The notes under the pieces: model-generated
Told to the model about the DNA's origin: nothing
Databases searched by the model: none
Seen by the model: the letters and a program-made list of their open reading frames with translations, nothing else
From: Paraphoma chrysanthemicola
Taxonomy: Eukaryota; Ascomycota; Dothideomycetes; Pleosporales; Phaeosphaeriaceae
Length of the DNA: 64,000 nucleotides
Assembly: GCA_020744225.1 (NCBI GenBank)
Contig: JAGMWG010000010.1
Coordinates: 372,001 to 436,000 of the forward strand
Reading direction: 5' to 3'
Translations under genes and position numbers: made by a program
Shown: piece by piece, positions 55,741 through 64,000 of the stretch
How the letters are laid out: every line of letters starts with the position of its first letter
How positions within the stretch are numbered: the stretch's first letter is position 1

Positions 55741-58099
55741 ATGTCGGACACTAGCACGAGCAAGACTGAAGGCGAGATTACGGCTGCCCACCAAGATAAT
55801 GTCAGTGTAGACGGCGGACGTCGCGGCACGCTCGCCTCACTCAACTTGAATAAGAATCTTGATGCAAAGTAAGCCATCGCGCCAGTGATACGGCATGCTA
55901 CGGTAGTGTTTAACTATGTGCAGGGTCTCCAACCCACTATCTGATATCCCCTATGATGCCCTCATGCGAGATGTGGAAGAGTTCGCGGCTGATAGAGATC
56001 TCATGGACATAATTCCTTACCTCAAGAAGGGCGCTCTTGTCGCACAGGACCCAGCTCGCTTCGAAGAGATTGAGATGCTTGAAGAAGAAGAGAAGCAGCA
56101 CCTGCGTCACGAAAAAGCACACAAGTGGAAGCACCCGCTCCAGCTTTACATTACTGTCATCGTCTGCTCCATTGGTGCTGCTGTGCAGTATGAGTTACCG
56201 TGACCCTCCTCAAGCATCATTGCTAACACTTCTCTAGAGGCTGGGATCAGACTGGATCTAATGGCGCCAACTTGTCATTTCCCGTGGAATTCGGCATTGG
56301 CCAAGGCGAAACGGAAGGACATCCGGATCGATGGACTCATAATCTCATCGTCGGCCTTGTAAATGCCGGTCCTTACATTGGCTCCGCCTTCATTGGATGC
56401 TGGTTGAGTGATCCGTGCAACTACTTCCTTGGTCGACGCGGCACTATCTTCGTGTCAGCTATCTTTTGTCTCCTTACTCCCATCGGCGGTGCGCTCGCTC
56501 AAACTTGGGAACAGCTGTTTATCACGCGTATTTTAATGTAAGCAAGACAGCAAGAAGCCTTCCCTCCTCATGCTCACACTCGTAGGGGTATCGGTATGGG
56601 ACTGAAGGGCTCTACTGTACCAATTTTCGCAGCTGAAAATTCGCCCGCGCAGATTAGAGGAGCGCTAGTTATGTCTTGGTGAGGAAAAACCACTTCGGCA
56701 GTTCGAATGCTAAGACTGACAAAGGTAGGCAAATGTGGACAGCCTTCGGGATCTTCCTAGGCTATTGCGCCAATCTCGCCGTATATCAGGTGCCAGTCAT
56801 CGCATGGCGTCTTCAAATTGGATCTGCTTTCATTCCAGCTGTCCCACTTACAATAGGCATCTACTTCTGTCCCGAGTCACCCCGCTGGTAAGCCCTGCTT
56901 CAAGTGATTTGAACTAGCTGTATTGTTGACCAGCCGTCAGGTACATCAAGAAGAACCGTTATCGCAAAGCCTGGCAATCATTGATGAGACTGCGATTCAG
57001 TCCAGTACAAGCAGCGCGAGATCTCTACTACATCCATGCACAATTGCAGGTCGAAGCTGAGATCGTAGGTCGGTCGAACTACATCAAGCGATTCATGGAG
57101 CTGTTCACTATTCCCCGAGTGCGACGCGCCACACTCGCATCATTTGTCGTCATGATAGCGCAGCAGATGTGCGGAAGTGAGACTTGCCTACCAACCCTAG
57201 GTCAGGGAACACGGACTGACATACACTAGTCAACATCATCGCGTTCTACAGTTCCACAATCTTCCGGCAAGCTGGTGCCAGTGAGAAAGAAGCGCTCATT
57301 GCTTCCTTCGGTTTTGGTCTCGTCAACTTCGTCTTCGCCTGGCCGGCAATTTGGTACGTGCCAAAACTCGGAACAGGTCAAGCATTTGACTAACGTGCGC
57401 AGGACCATTGATACCTTCGGACGCCGTAGTCTACTTCTTTTTACGTTCCCTAACATGGCTTGGTCGCTATTGGCTGCTGGATTCTCATTCTACATACCGA
57501 AGGAGTCGACTGCTCATCTTGCTATGATCGCAACCTTTGTGTACATCTTCGGCGCATTCTATAGTCCAGGAGAAGGGCCCGTGCCTTTCACGTACTCTGC
57601 TGAGTGCTTCCCTCGTACTTCCGTCCCTCTCTTAGAGCTCTTTGTAGTATGCTAATATTCCGTAGTGTCGCATCGTGAGGTCGGCATGGGCTGGGCCGTA
57701 GCCACCTGCCTCTTCTGGGCTGCCGTCCTATCAATCAGTTTCCCGCTCATTCTACACGCCTTCACACCAACCGGTGCCATTGGCTTCTATGCTGGTCTCA
57801 ACGTCGTAGCCTTCGTTATGATCTTCCTCTGGCTCCCAGAAACGAAACAACGCACACTTGAAGAACTCGATTACATTTTCGGTGTGCCAACCAAGAAGTT
57901 CATCAGCTACAACTTCAACGTCGCGTTGCCCTGGTGGTGGCGCAGATGGGTGCTCTTAGATAAAACCGCGAAGCTGGAGCCACTGTATCACTTTGAGGGT
58001 GGCGTTGAGGGAGCGTCGCAAGAGGGTCGACGGGCGGAGCAGGTGCAGGCTGTCGATGGTGACGACAAAGCGACGACTACGACGAAGGAAATGAAGTAA
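55741..58099 (+). CDS. MFS sugar-porter-family transporter (649 aa, nine exons)
   Basis: Twelve-helix major facilitator of the sugar porter (SP) family. Exons 55741-55868, 55924-56187, 56238-56537, 56586-56678, 56729-56887, 56941-57176, 57230-57353, 57403-57614 and 57666-58099; the eight introns are 48-55 bp and keep frame. A ~130-residue hydrophilic N-terminus is rich in acidic residues ([20 protein letters not shown]), then TM1 leads to the conserved [14 protein letters not shown] signatures: DxxGRR-type loops (LGRRGTIF and DTFGRRSLL), PESPRW after TM6 and [12 protein letters not shown] after TM12. The C-terminal tail is ~90 residues and acidic/threonine-rich. Substrate may be a hexose, polyol or organic acid. 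Its place between the TPP enzyme and a second P450 suggests uptake or export for that pathway. Confidence 0.92.
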
Positions 58100-58360
58100 G
58101 CACATGTGTGTACCATGTCGTCGCATGTGTACAAAGCACATGACATTTGCGTACAAGTACGTTAAGGACGCATACCACAATAACAATATTAGCGTGCAGG
58201 ACACTGTTGGTGTTGACATGCCCGCTGATGGGCTCGAGTCTCGTGTATCTACAGCAATTATTACTGCAAGCTCTAGTGTAAACACTCGGTTGAAAATTGC
58301 GTCTCTGGTTTCATCCTCGCCAATCTTGGGCTGGCCAGAGAACTTCCACATGTCACACAT

Positions 58361-58792
58361 TCAGGAAATGAAAATTAGTTCCTCGGGCAGACCATGCTTA
58401 ACGAAGACCTCATCGGCAATGAGGACATCCTGGATGACCTAAATGATGGTGTTGAGTTTGCACTCAGCATCAGCCTCGTCGCAGGCCTCCACTACAAAGC
58501 CATGGATGCGGCTGGCAAGGAACTCGAAAACATCATCTTCGCACGGTCGAAAGTTCTCAAAAGTATACTTACCCATCGGAACGGGGCTGAAGTAGATCTT
58601 CTATGTGTACAAAGCAGAGAACTGAGCGGCGAGACACTCCGCGAGAACAGGTGCATCTTCCACAAACGCCTCGCTCTACTCGCCATCCTGAATGGGCGCG
58701 CCCTCTCGGCATGATGAAAAAGCCGCGGATAAGAACACCATTTCTTGACCACTTTTAGTAATGCAGCGCGAAAACACCTCGGAATAGACCTC
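58361..58792 (-). pseudogene. BTB/POZ-like pseudogene fragment with three in-frame TAG stops
   Basis: One continuous 144-codon reading frame from 58792 to TGA at 58361-58363 keeps protein-like composition throughout but is broken by TAG at 58678-58676, 58603-58601 and 58441-58439. No frameshift is needed. The order of segments (EVYSEVFSRC, then VFLSAAFSSC, VLAECLAAQFSALYT, then FEFLASRIHGFVVEACDEADAECK) resembles a fungal BTB/POZ domain and the helix after it, by eye only. All three stops are TAG, as C-to-T change of CAG codons would give, consistent with RIP. No start codon remains. Confidence 0.4.
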
Positions 58793-59692
58793 TCAAGAGT
58801 TACCGAAAATATAAGACAGGTACCCTGAATATACATGCGCTTTGGTAGGGGTTTAAATCTGAGCTGTTGAGTTATTGTCGCTGTCAAAGAGAATTTGAGT
58901 TGCTCGCTTATCTGCCACTTGTCCACCACCTTGAGAGGCACCGAAGGTGTATTCGCGAGAGCCAAATGCTCACAAACGGAGCTAAGCATGGACCACATCA
59001 CCGTTGAGTATAAAAACCAGAGCTCTCTCCCAATTTACGCTCTCTTCTACGCGTTTCACCACATTTTCTCCTTCAATCGCTCAACCCGCACACTACAGAT
59101 TCTCTCTTCCATTAACCCCCTGACTCACAAGGCTGGCGATGTTCCGCATAGCCTGCTACAAGGACCAATACGCTCTGAGGAGCCTGGTGGTCCACGGACC
59201 AAAACAGGAAGCCATGCACCTCTGGGGAGCCGGGAGGTGGCGGGGTTCGATATTCATGGAGCTTTCTCCAATGGATGCCTCGTCTCAGACGGCCGGAGCA
59301 GGCGCTGAACCCCAGTGCTAACATTCTCCAAAGCGGGTGCTTTGCTGACTGGTACGGCGCATCGGCGGCGTTACGCAAAGAGTGGCTTTCTGGACGAGAC
59401 GGACGTGAGCACGGTACCAACCGGAGGTCTCGGCGACCTAGGCAGAAGCTTGTTGGGGATTCCCGCTGATCACGACCGAGCCAACACTTTTTCATTGACT
59501 CGACCGCTTGAAGTGGTCGGTCGAGGAAGAGTACCTTCACAAGATCTTATATCTCGCTCGATCGTTGAAGATTGCCCCCGCCTTCGAGTTGATTCCGGCT
59601 GCTCCAGTACGAGGAAATCGCGTCTTTCATGTCCAGGGAAGCGTGCCACCTAGTCTCACTCGTCCCCACATTAGACTTTCGTACAACTTTCT
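58793..59692. other. Intergenic, unresolved
   Basis: Between the pseudogene and the second P450. Plus-strand frames (59139-59321, 59315-59653, 59508-59726) have some protein-like runs but no start, domain or splice logic that joins them. Possibly more decayed coding sequence. Confidence 0.35.
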
Positions 59693-61438
59693 TCATTTCC
59701 AGCTGGCTGGCCTTGGACTAACATAGCAGTTCGTCGGCCGTCTCGTCAACCCGTCCCTCGCCCCATATCTACTCCACCTCTCCGACAGTCGCGGAAAAGT
59801 AAGCTGCAATACCAGTATGGCAAGTACGATTCGCATTTCCAACATCGCAATCTTCCTTCCGAAACAGCCGCGCGGCCCAGCAGAAAAGGGTAGCATGTGG
59901 ACCGCACTCGGGTCGAACTGCCCTTTGACTAGCCAGCGCTCTGGCGCGAACGTGCGGAGATCGTATCTGGGGGACTGAGATGACAGAGAAGGATTTCCCT
60001 TCCGTCCGAGCGTGGCCTGAGATGCTTTTGATCGGAGCGCAAGCGGGACTGCAAGCATGTCCAGACGTTCATACGAAGGACCTGCAGTGACGAGGATGAT
60101 TGGTGTGCCTGCAGGTATTGCGCGACCTAGAATCTCACACGGGACGAGGGTTTGTCGAAACGAGACGGGTCCAGTAGCTGAAATGCGGAGTGTTTCTGCG
60201 ACCACGGCATCGAGGTAAGGTATGGATGTCGTGACAATCTCTTTTGCTGAAGGACGAGCTTCCGGAAACGTACTCTGCAATGATGCACGTAATCTTTTTT
60301 GTACGTCAGGATTGTCGGTCAAGTACTTGAGTGCCCAAGCAATCGAAGATGCGGTCGTTTCGTGGCCAGTGATGAGGAGTTCCAGGAGCTCGTCGCGCAG
60401 CGTGGCTTCGCGATCTGCATCATCTTCCGGAATCGGGCCTTTATTCAATTGGAGATCTTTGAGCAAGACTTGGTCGAGAGCGCATTGTAGTCCTTCTGTC
60501 TTCCCGTTGATTCTCGATTTGGATTGCGTGATACAACAATCCAGTACCGCGTCCTTCTCTTTTTCCGCACGTGGCAGTATGCCAGTAATACGGAAGAACC
60601 AAGTGTACATCTGCGGACTTATACCTTGCATAACCCAGTCCAAGCAAACCAACATCGTACCTAGCGAATCGTAAAACTTTGGCATCTTGCACTTCGCAAA
60701 CTCGACCACACCATGTCCTCTTACCATCAGCGCTGCGGGCGCTCGTAGCGTTGACATCTTAGCATCTAGCAAACCAAGCTCAGTTGCGCAACACATTTTC
60801 CAAACACCATCTAGCGTCGCATGCCTGATATCTTCCAGAGCCTCAAACGCAAAACTCGAATCGGCGAGCTCTGCTTTCTTTTCCCACAGCTCTGCCAGCT
60901 TGTTCGCCACTTCCGCGAAGCACGGAGCTGCGACTTCGTCCAAGAATGTCGGGCTTAGGACAACATTCCACAGCCGTCTCTGCTGCTTGAAGTGTGCATC
61001 CTTCGATTTGAATCCAATCGTCGCCCTTGGTACAAGCAATCCGAACCACGTGTGCATCAGATCCGCGCGATCTATTTCGCCGATTCGTTTCGTGACGATG
61101 TCTTCGATTTCGGGAAGGTCTGCGAGAACGAGTGTGGGATGGGTGGTCGAGAAGGACGGAATGAAGAGTTGAACAAGCGGAGATTTGTGCTTTAGGCATT
61201 GCATTGACAGCCATGAGAAGACTTCGCCGGTGCGCCAGGTGTAGATCCCCAGGCCTATGAGTTCGCCCCAGGGCATGCAATATGAAAGTCTGCTGTACGG
61301 GATGCCAGGGATGGGTTTTGGGAGGAGAAGAGCGCGCGCGACGAGCCATGCTAAGATGATGAAAGCACTACTCAATAAGAAAATTGGAAATGGCATTGAC
61401 AAAGAGTGAGTTCTGATGAGACGGAGTATATTTTCCAT
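59693..61438 (-). CDS. Cytochrome P450 monooxygenase (581 aa)
   Basis: Intronless; ATG 61438 (MENILRLIRTHSL) is the first in frame. The N-terminal membrane anchor is PFPIFLLSSAFIILAWLVA. The I-helix motif TGHETTASS is canonical, ExxR occurs in VAETLRISATGPV, and the heme loop FSAGPRGCFG carries Cys525. Between the K-helix and heme loop a Ser/Lys-rich stretch (LRSKASQATLGRKGNPS) is longer than usual. It differs clearly from the P450 at 50.5 kb (I-helix and heme-loop residues), so the two are not recent duplicates. Layout is that of fungal CYP families acting on hydrophobic small molecules; substrate unknown. It lies next to the transcription factor gene, same strand. Confidence 0.92.
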   Translation of the reverse strand: MENILRLIRTHSLSMPFPIFLLSSAFIILAWLVARALLLPKPIPGIPYSRLSYCMPWGELIGLGIYTWRTGEVFSWLSMQCLKHKSPLVQLFIPSFSTTHPTLVLADLPEIEDIVTKRIGEIDRADLMHTWFGLLVPRATIGFKSKDAHFKQQRRLWNVVLSPTFLDEVAAPCFAEVANKLAELWEKKAELADSSFAFEALEDIRHATLDGVWKMCCATELGLLDAKMSTLRAPAALMVRGHGVVEFAKCKMPKFYDSLGTMLVCLDWVMQGISPQMYTWFFRITGILPRAEKEKDAVLDCCITQSKSRINGKTEGLQCALDQVLLKDLQLNKGPIPEDDADREATLRDELLELLITGHETTASSIAWALKYLTDNPDVQKRLRASLQSTFPEARPSAKEIVTTSIPYLDAVVAETLRISATGPVSFRQTLVPCEILGRAIPAGTPIILVTAGPSYERLDMLAVPLALRSKASQATLGRKGNPSLSSQSPRYDLRTFAPERWLVKGQFDPSAVHMLPFSAGPRGCFGRKIAMLEMRIVLAILVLQLTFPRLSERWSRYGARDGLTRRPTNCYVSPRPASWK

Positions 61439-62094
61439 CCTAATGACATGTTTTCTTTTTGGTCTATAGATGCGGAAACGCCATGGCACGCCTGGCTTAC
61501 AGATGAGATTCGGCCCCCATAAAGCTGCAGTTGCCAAGATGTAGCTCTGGAAGCCTGAAATGTCTCAAAATGGCCAATCAAAAGGCGACGTAACCACGCC
61601 TAAACCGCTTCCAGAAGTGCTGGTCTTTTAGACCATCATCTCTGGAGTCCTACTGGTGGCTATACTACGATAATGTGTACTAACTAGGTACAGCCACCTT
61701 AGCTGTACCACATAGATTGAACAGCGATAAGCGGCTATTGCTACTTGCAGCGTGGGCGTACCATTGACCTGGAAGCACCTGTGCTGATTGAGCCGTCTCT
61801 TTGGTTCGAAGCTGCGGATCTGCGCTGCTGGTAGTGCTTATACCTGCGCCACGCTTGCCGATGATTCCAAGATTCCGCGAGGCTCTTCGCACTCTTGGTC
61901 TTCAAAGATACTCCAGATGCGAATAGTCGAAAGTCTACTGGGTCCACCGACAAGATTCTTTTCGGTTGAAGAACAGCTTGCGCAACACGCTTCGCTTGCA
62001 ATATGCCAGTCACGTTTGGTGCATGCGGAGCAAGGCGAAAGTGGGTTCCGATATGAAGAGGCGCCTTGCGTGAGCTGCAACCATCAAAGTATAA
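61439..62094. other. Intergenic, promoter of the second P450
   Basis: About 650 bp without supported coding sequence. Confidence 0.5.
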
Positions 62095-63971
62095 TCATGT
62101 GGCCGAAGAAGCGGGCGACGGTGCAGCGAGAGGCTGCATGAATGCTTCAAAGCACTCTTCTGTGCAGCATGCGGACAGCACGTTGAAGGCGAAGGCTTCT
62201 GTTCCTAGCTCCAGATGCATTTGACCTGAGCTCGCTGGCCCTAGTATAATTAGTTCTCTGACATTAGATTCCTTTGTTCAGGATTACGTACAGCAATTCT
62301 TCAAATTGATTCGTTTCAGCATGTGCAACCAATTCCACTCCGGAGCCGAGTCACGGAGCTCTGGCTCAAGGTACACGAGATCTTGACCACGAAATTGTTC
62401 CATTTCCGTAGAATACGCATCGAGTAGATCCCATCGGATATCGAAATCAAGTGGCGAGCCACCAATTGGGGTAGGACCAGCACTTTCGTAGGCCATGAAT
62501 TGCTTGAACCGCTCAAATTGGCTGAAACATAGCGCTCGCTCGTGACTACCGGGCCGGCTGACGAGAGCGAGTATTACTAGAGGTAAGAGAGCGTATCTTA
62601 GGTAAGAGATGTCCTCAACGATCGAGAGCGCGAAAAGGCTGTTTGATAATTCTGCGAAGGCTTCGTTGTGTATTTCGTATCGCCTACTCCAATAGTCGAA
62701 AGTGATCGGATCATGGGATGAGCGTGGAGACGGGAGGGGCGAGGGTCCTCGTGACCACATCGATTCGCCTGATTGGGATTCAGCGGACAAGTATTCGGGA
62801 CCAAAGTAGTCCTCCATCTCTCCATCGAAAGAAAAGCTAGTCGTAGCTTCGTTGGTACTCTGGTATGAATCGTCCGATTGATGATAAAAGGCCGACTGCA
62901 TTGCATCTGAAGTAGGAGGCGTAGGAGTGGGCGAACGGCTAAGATTGGCGGGTGTTTCCGGATCGGGAAGTCCGAAGAACAAGTGGCGCAAAGTAATGAT
63001 AGCTATAGCACCACGCCAAGCACCAAAAACTAGGTTCCATGATTGTGCCTCAGCAGTAGTCCTGTCAGTCATTAGTCGAGCTGCCAAATAGGTTATCCAG
63101 GTTGTGGTCTTACATTTCACCGCCGAGGAAGTATGTTTTCCTTACGTCCTCGGTTCCTTCCTCAGGTTGAAAGCGAAGGACGTCAGCGAGTATCCATTCG
63201 CGGGTGTACACATCTGCAGCAGATGGCCGATCCTGCGACTGAGCAATGGTGCGTGCACATACTTCCGTATCATACGCTGCGCGCATCAAACGTAAAGGGC
63301 TCGCCACGAAGAAGGATTCTCTGACTTTGGGATCGAAGCAGATAGTCTTCAGTCCATTACGGGATGCATAACGTGGTTCTTCGATCGATCTTGGTGACAG
63401 AATGAAATGCATTGTTTCGCACAATGAGTATCGGGCAAGCTGCAGCCTCAAGTGGGGATAATAGGACGCAAAGTGCTCCATACCGCCGGATGAGGCAAGA
63501 AGCTTGAGGGCACCACGAAAGTGAGTGCTCCATCTAATACCCCTGTTCTCGATGATCTGGTTTAATCTTAGTTGGGCTTGACTTCTATATTTGGGTGGTA
63601 TCAGGTTTGCGAAAGACGCAGCGAGATGGCAACGGAGTCAAGGCATCCTAGAAGAAGGGATGTACTTACGTCCATTGCAAACATAAGGGTTGTACATGTG
63701 AAAAGTATGTCCGCTCGCTGCTGATGTGGCTGCTGGAACGCACTGCTGATACCTTCGAAAAGGCTGACCTTTGCTTCCAGAGTGAGTTGTTCGACCGAAG
63801 AATTTCCTGGATGTCTGAGCGCCATGTGAACCGCTGCGTTTCCCAATATACAATTCAGCAGATTGCGTGGTAAGTTTTGCGCAACACGGGGTGTAATTGC
63901 TGCAATCTTAGGGATTGTTATCAGAGAATTCCTAGATCGTGGAGTAACTGCACACATGGTGTTGTTGTCTG
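62095..63971 (-). CDS. Fungal-specific transcription factor, C-terminal part (5' end outside window)
   Basis: Resembles the regulatory (Fungal_trans_2-type) region of Zn2Cys6 transcription factors; the DNA-binding cluster would lie beyond 64000. Exons in the window: up to 63971-63670, 63556-63114, 63061-62292 and probably 62240-62095; introns 113, 52 and 51 bp. Recognisable blocks: NCILGNAAVHMALRHPG, LFTCTTLMFAMD joined to IIENRGIRWSTHFRGALKLL, ASSGGMEHF, and a Ser/Pro-rich loop (SRSPTPTPPTS) before the last helices. The last intron (GTACGT, branch ACTAAT, acceptor TAG) replaces an immediate stop at 62284 by 48 more codons ending at 62095; either end is possible. A good branch and acceptor at 63972-63985 imply another intron upstream of the ATG at 63957. 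Likely local regulator of the P450/TPP/transporter group. Confidence 0.72.
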
Positions 63972-64000
63972 CTGAAGGTCAGCACTGATATAATACTGTG

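Noticed and set aside
59139..59726. Plus-strand frames that look partly protein-like next to the second P450
   Set aside because: No start, no introns that join them and no recognisable domain; left as unresolved intergenic sequence.

Overview
The window looks like nuclear DNA of a filamentous ascomycete (Pezizomycotina; Dothideomycetes is plausible but unproven). Genes are split by many short introns of about 42-63 bp with GTRNGY donors, CTRAY branch points and YAG acceptors. The gene content is also typical of such fungi: a HET-domain protein, an AA9 LPMO, a CE15 glucuronoyl esterase, a DUF1996 protein, Zn2Cys6-type regulator architecture, a fungal H+-ATPase and SP-family transporters. GC-balanced gene blocks alternate with AT-rich gene-empty stretches that resemble RIP-mutated repeats. 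Exon joins below were built by hand, checking splice sites and reading frame.

Layout. 0-9 kb: a lysine-rich unknown protein, a secreted M28 leucine aminopeptidase, a membrane protein fragment, an 8-cysteine small secreted protein, two neighbouring small membrane proteins and a glucuronoyl esterase. 9-20 kb: a secreted beta-lactamase-like serine hydrolase and a type-B carboxylesterase whose stop codons are 24 bp apart, then a compact catabolic trio: an FAD aromatic hydroxylase, a dihydropyrimidinase/hydantoinase and an M20 N-carbamoyl amidohydrolase, the last two divergent from one 399-bp promoter. 20-30 kb: an AA9 LPMO, a DHH phosphoesterase, a secreted DUF1996 protein and an NRAMP metal transporter whose 3' end only makes sense with a 1-nt exon. 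30-43 kb: a HET protein, a gene-poor 3.8 kb, a plasma-membrane H+-ATPase with an acidic insertion, and a small F-box-like gene. 43-46 kb: an AT-rich degenerate block. 47-64 kb: a GPI-type S41 peptidase-like protein, then P450 / TPP-dependent lyase / SP-family transporter / BTB-like pseudogene / P450 / fungal transcription factor (5' end outside the window).

How the genes may work together. One set is secreted and acts on plant polymers, peptides or esters (aminopeptidase, CE15, AA9, DUF1996, esterases, small Cys-rich protein), as in a plant-associated saprotroph or pathogen. The 14.3-19.5 kb trio could hydroxylate, open and deacylate a cyclic amide or imide, a nitrogen-scavenging route; two GATA-factor sites lie in its shared promoter. 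The 50.4-64 kb group has the composition of a small catabolic or biosynthetic cluster without PKS or NRPS: two oxidases, a carboligase/decarboxylase, a transporter and a regulator.
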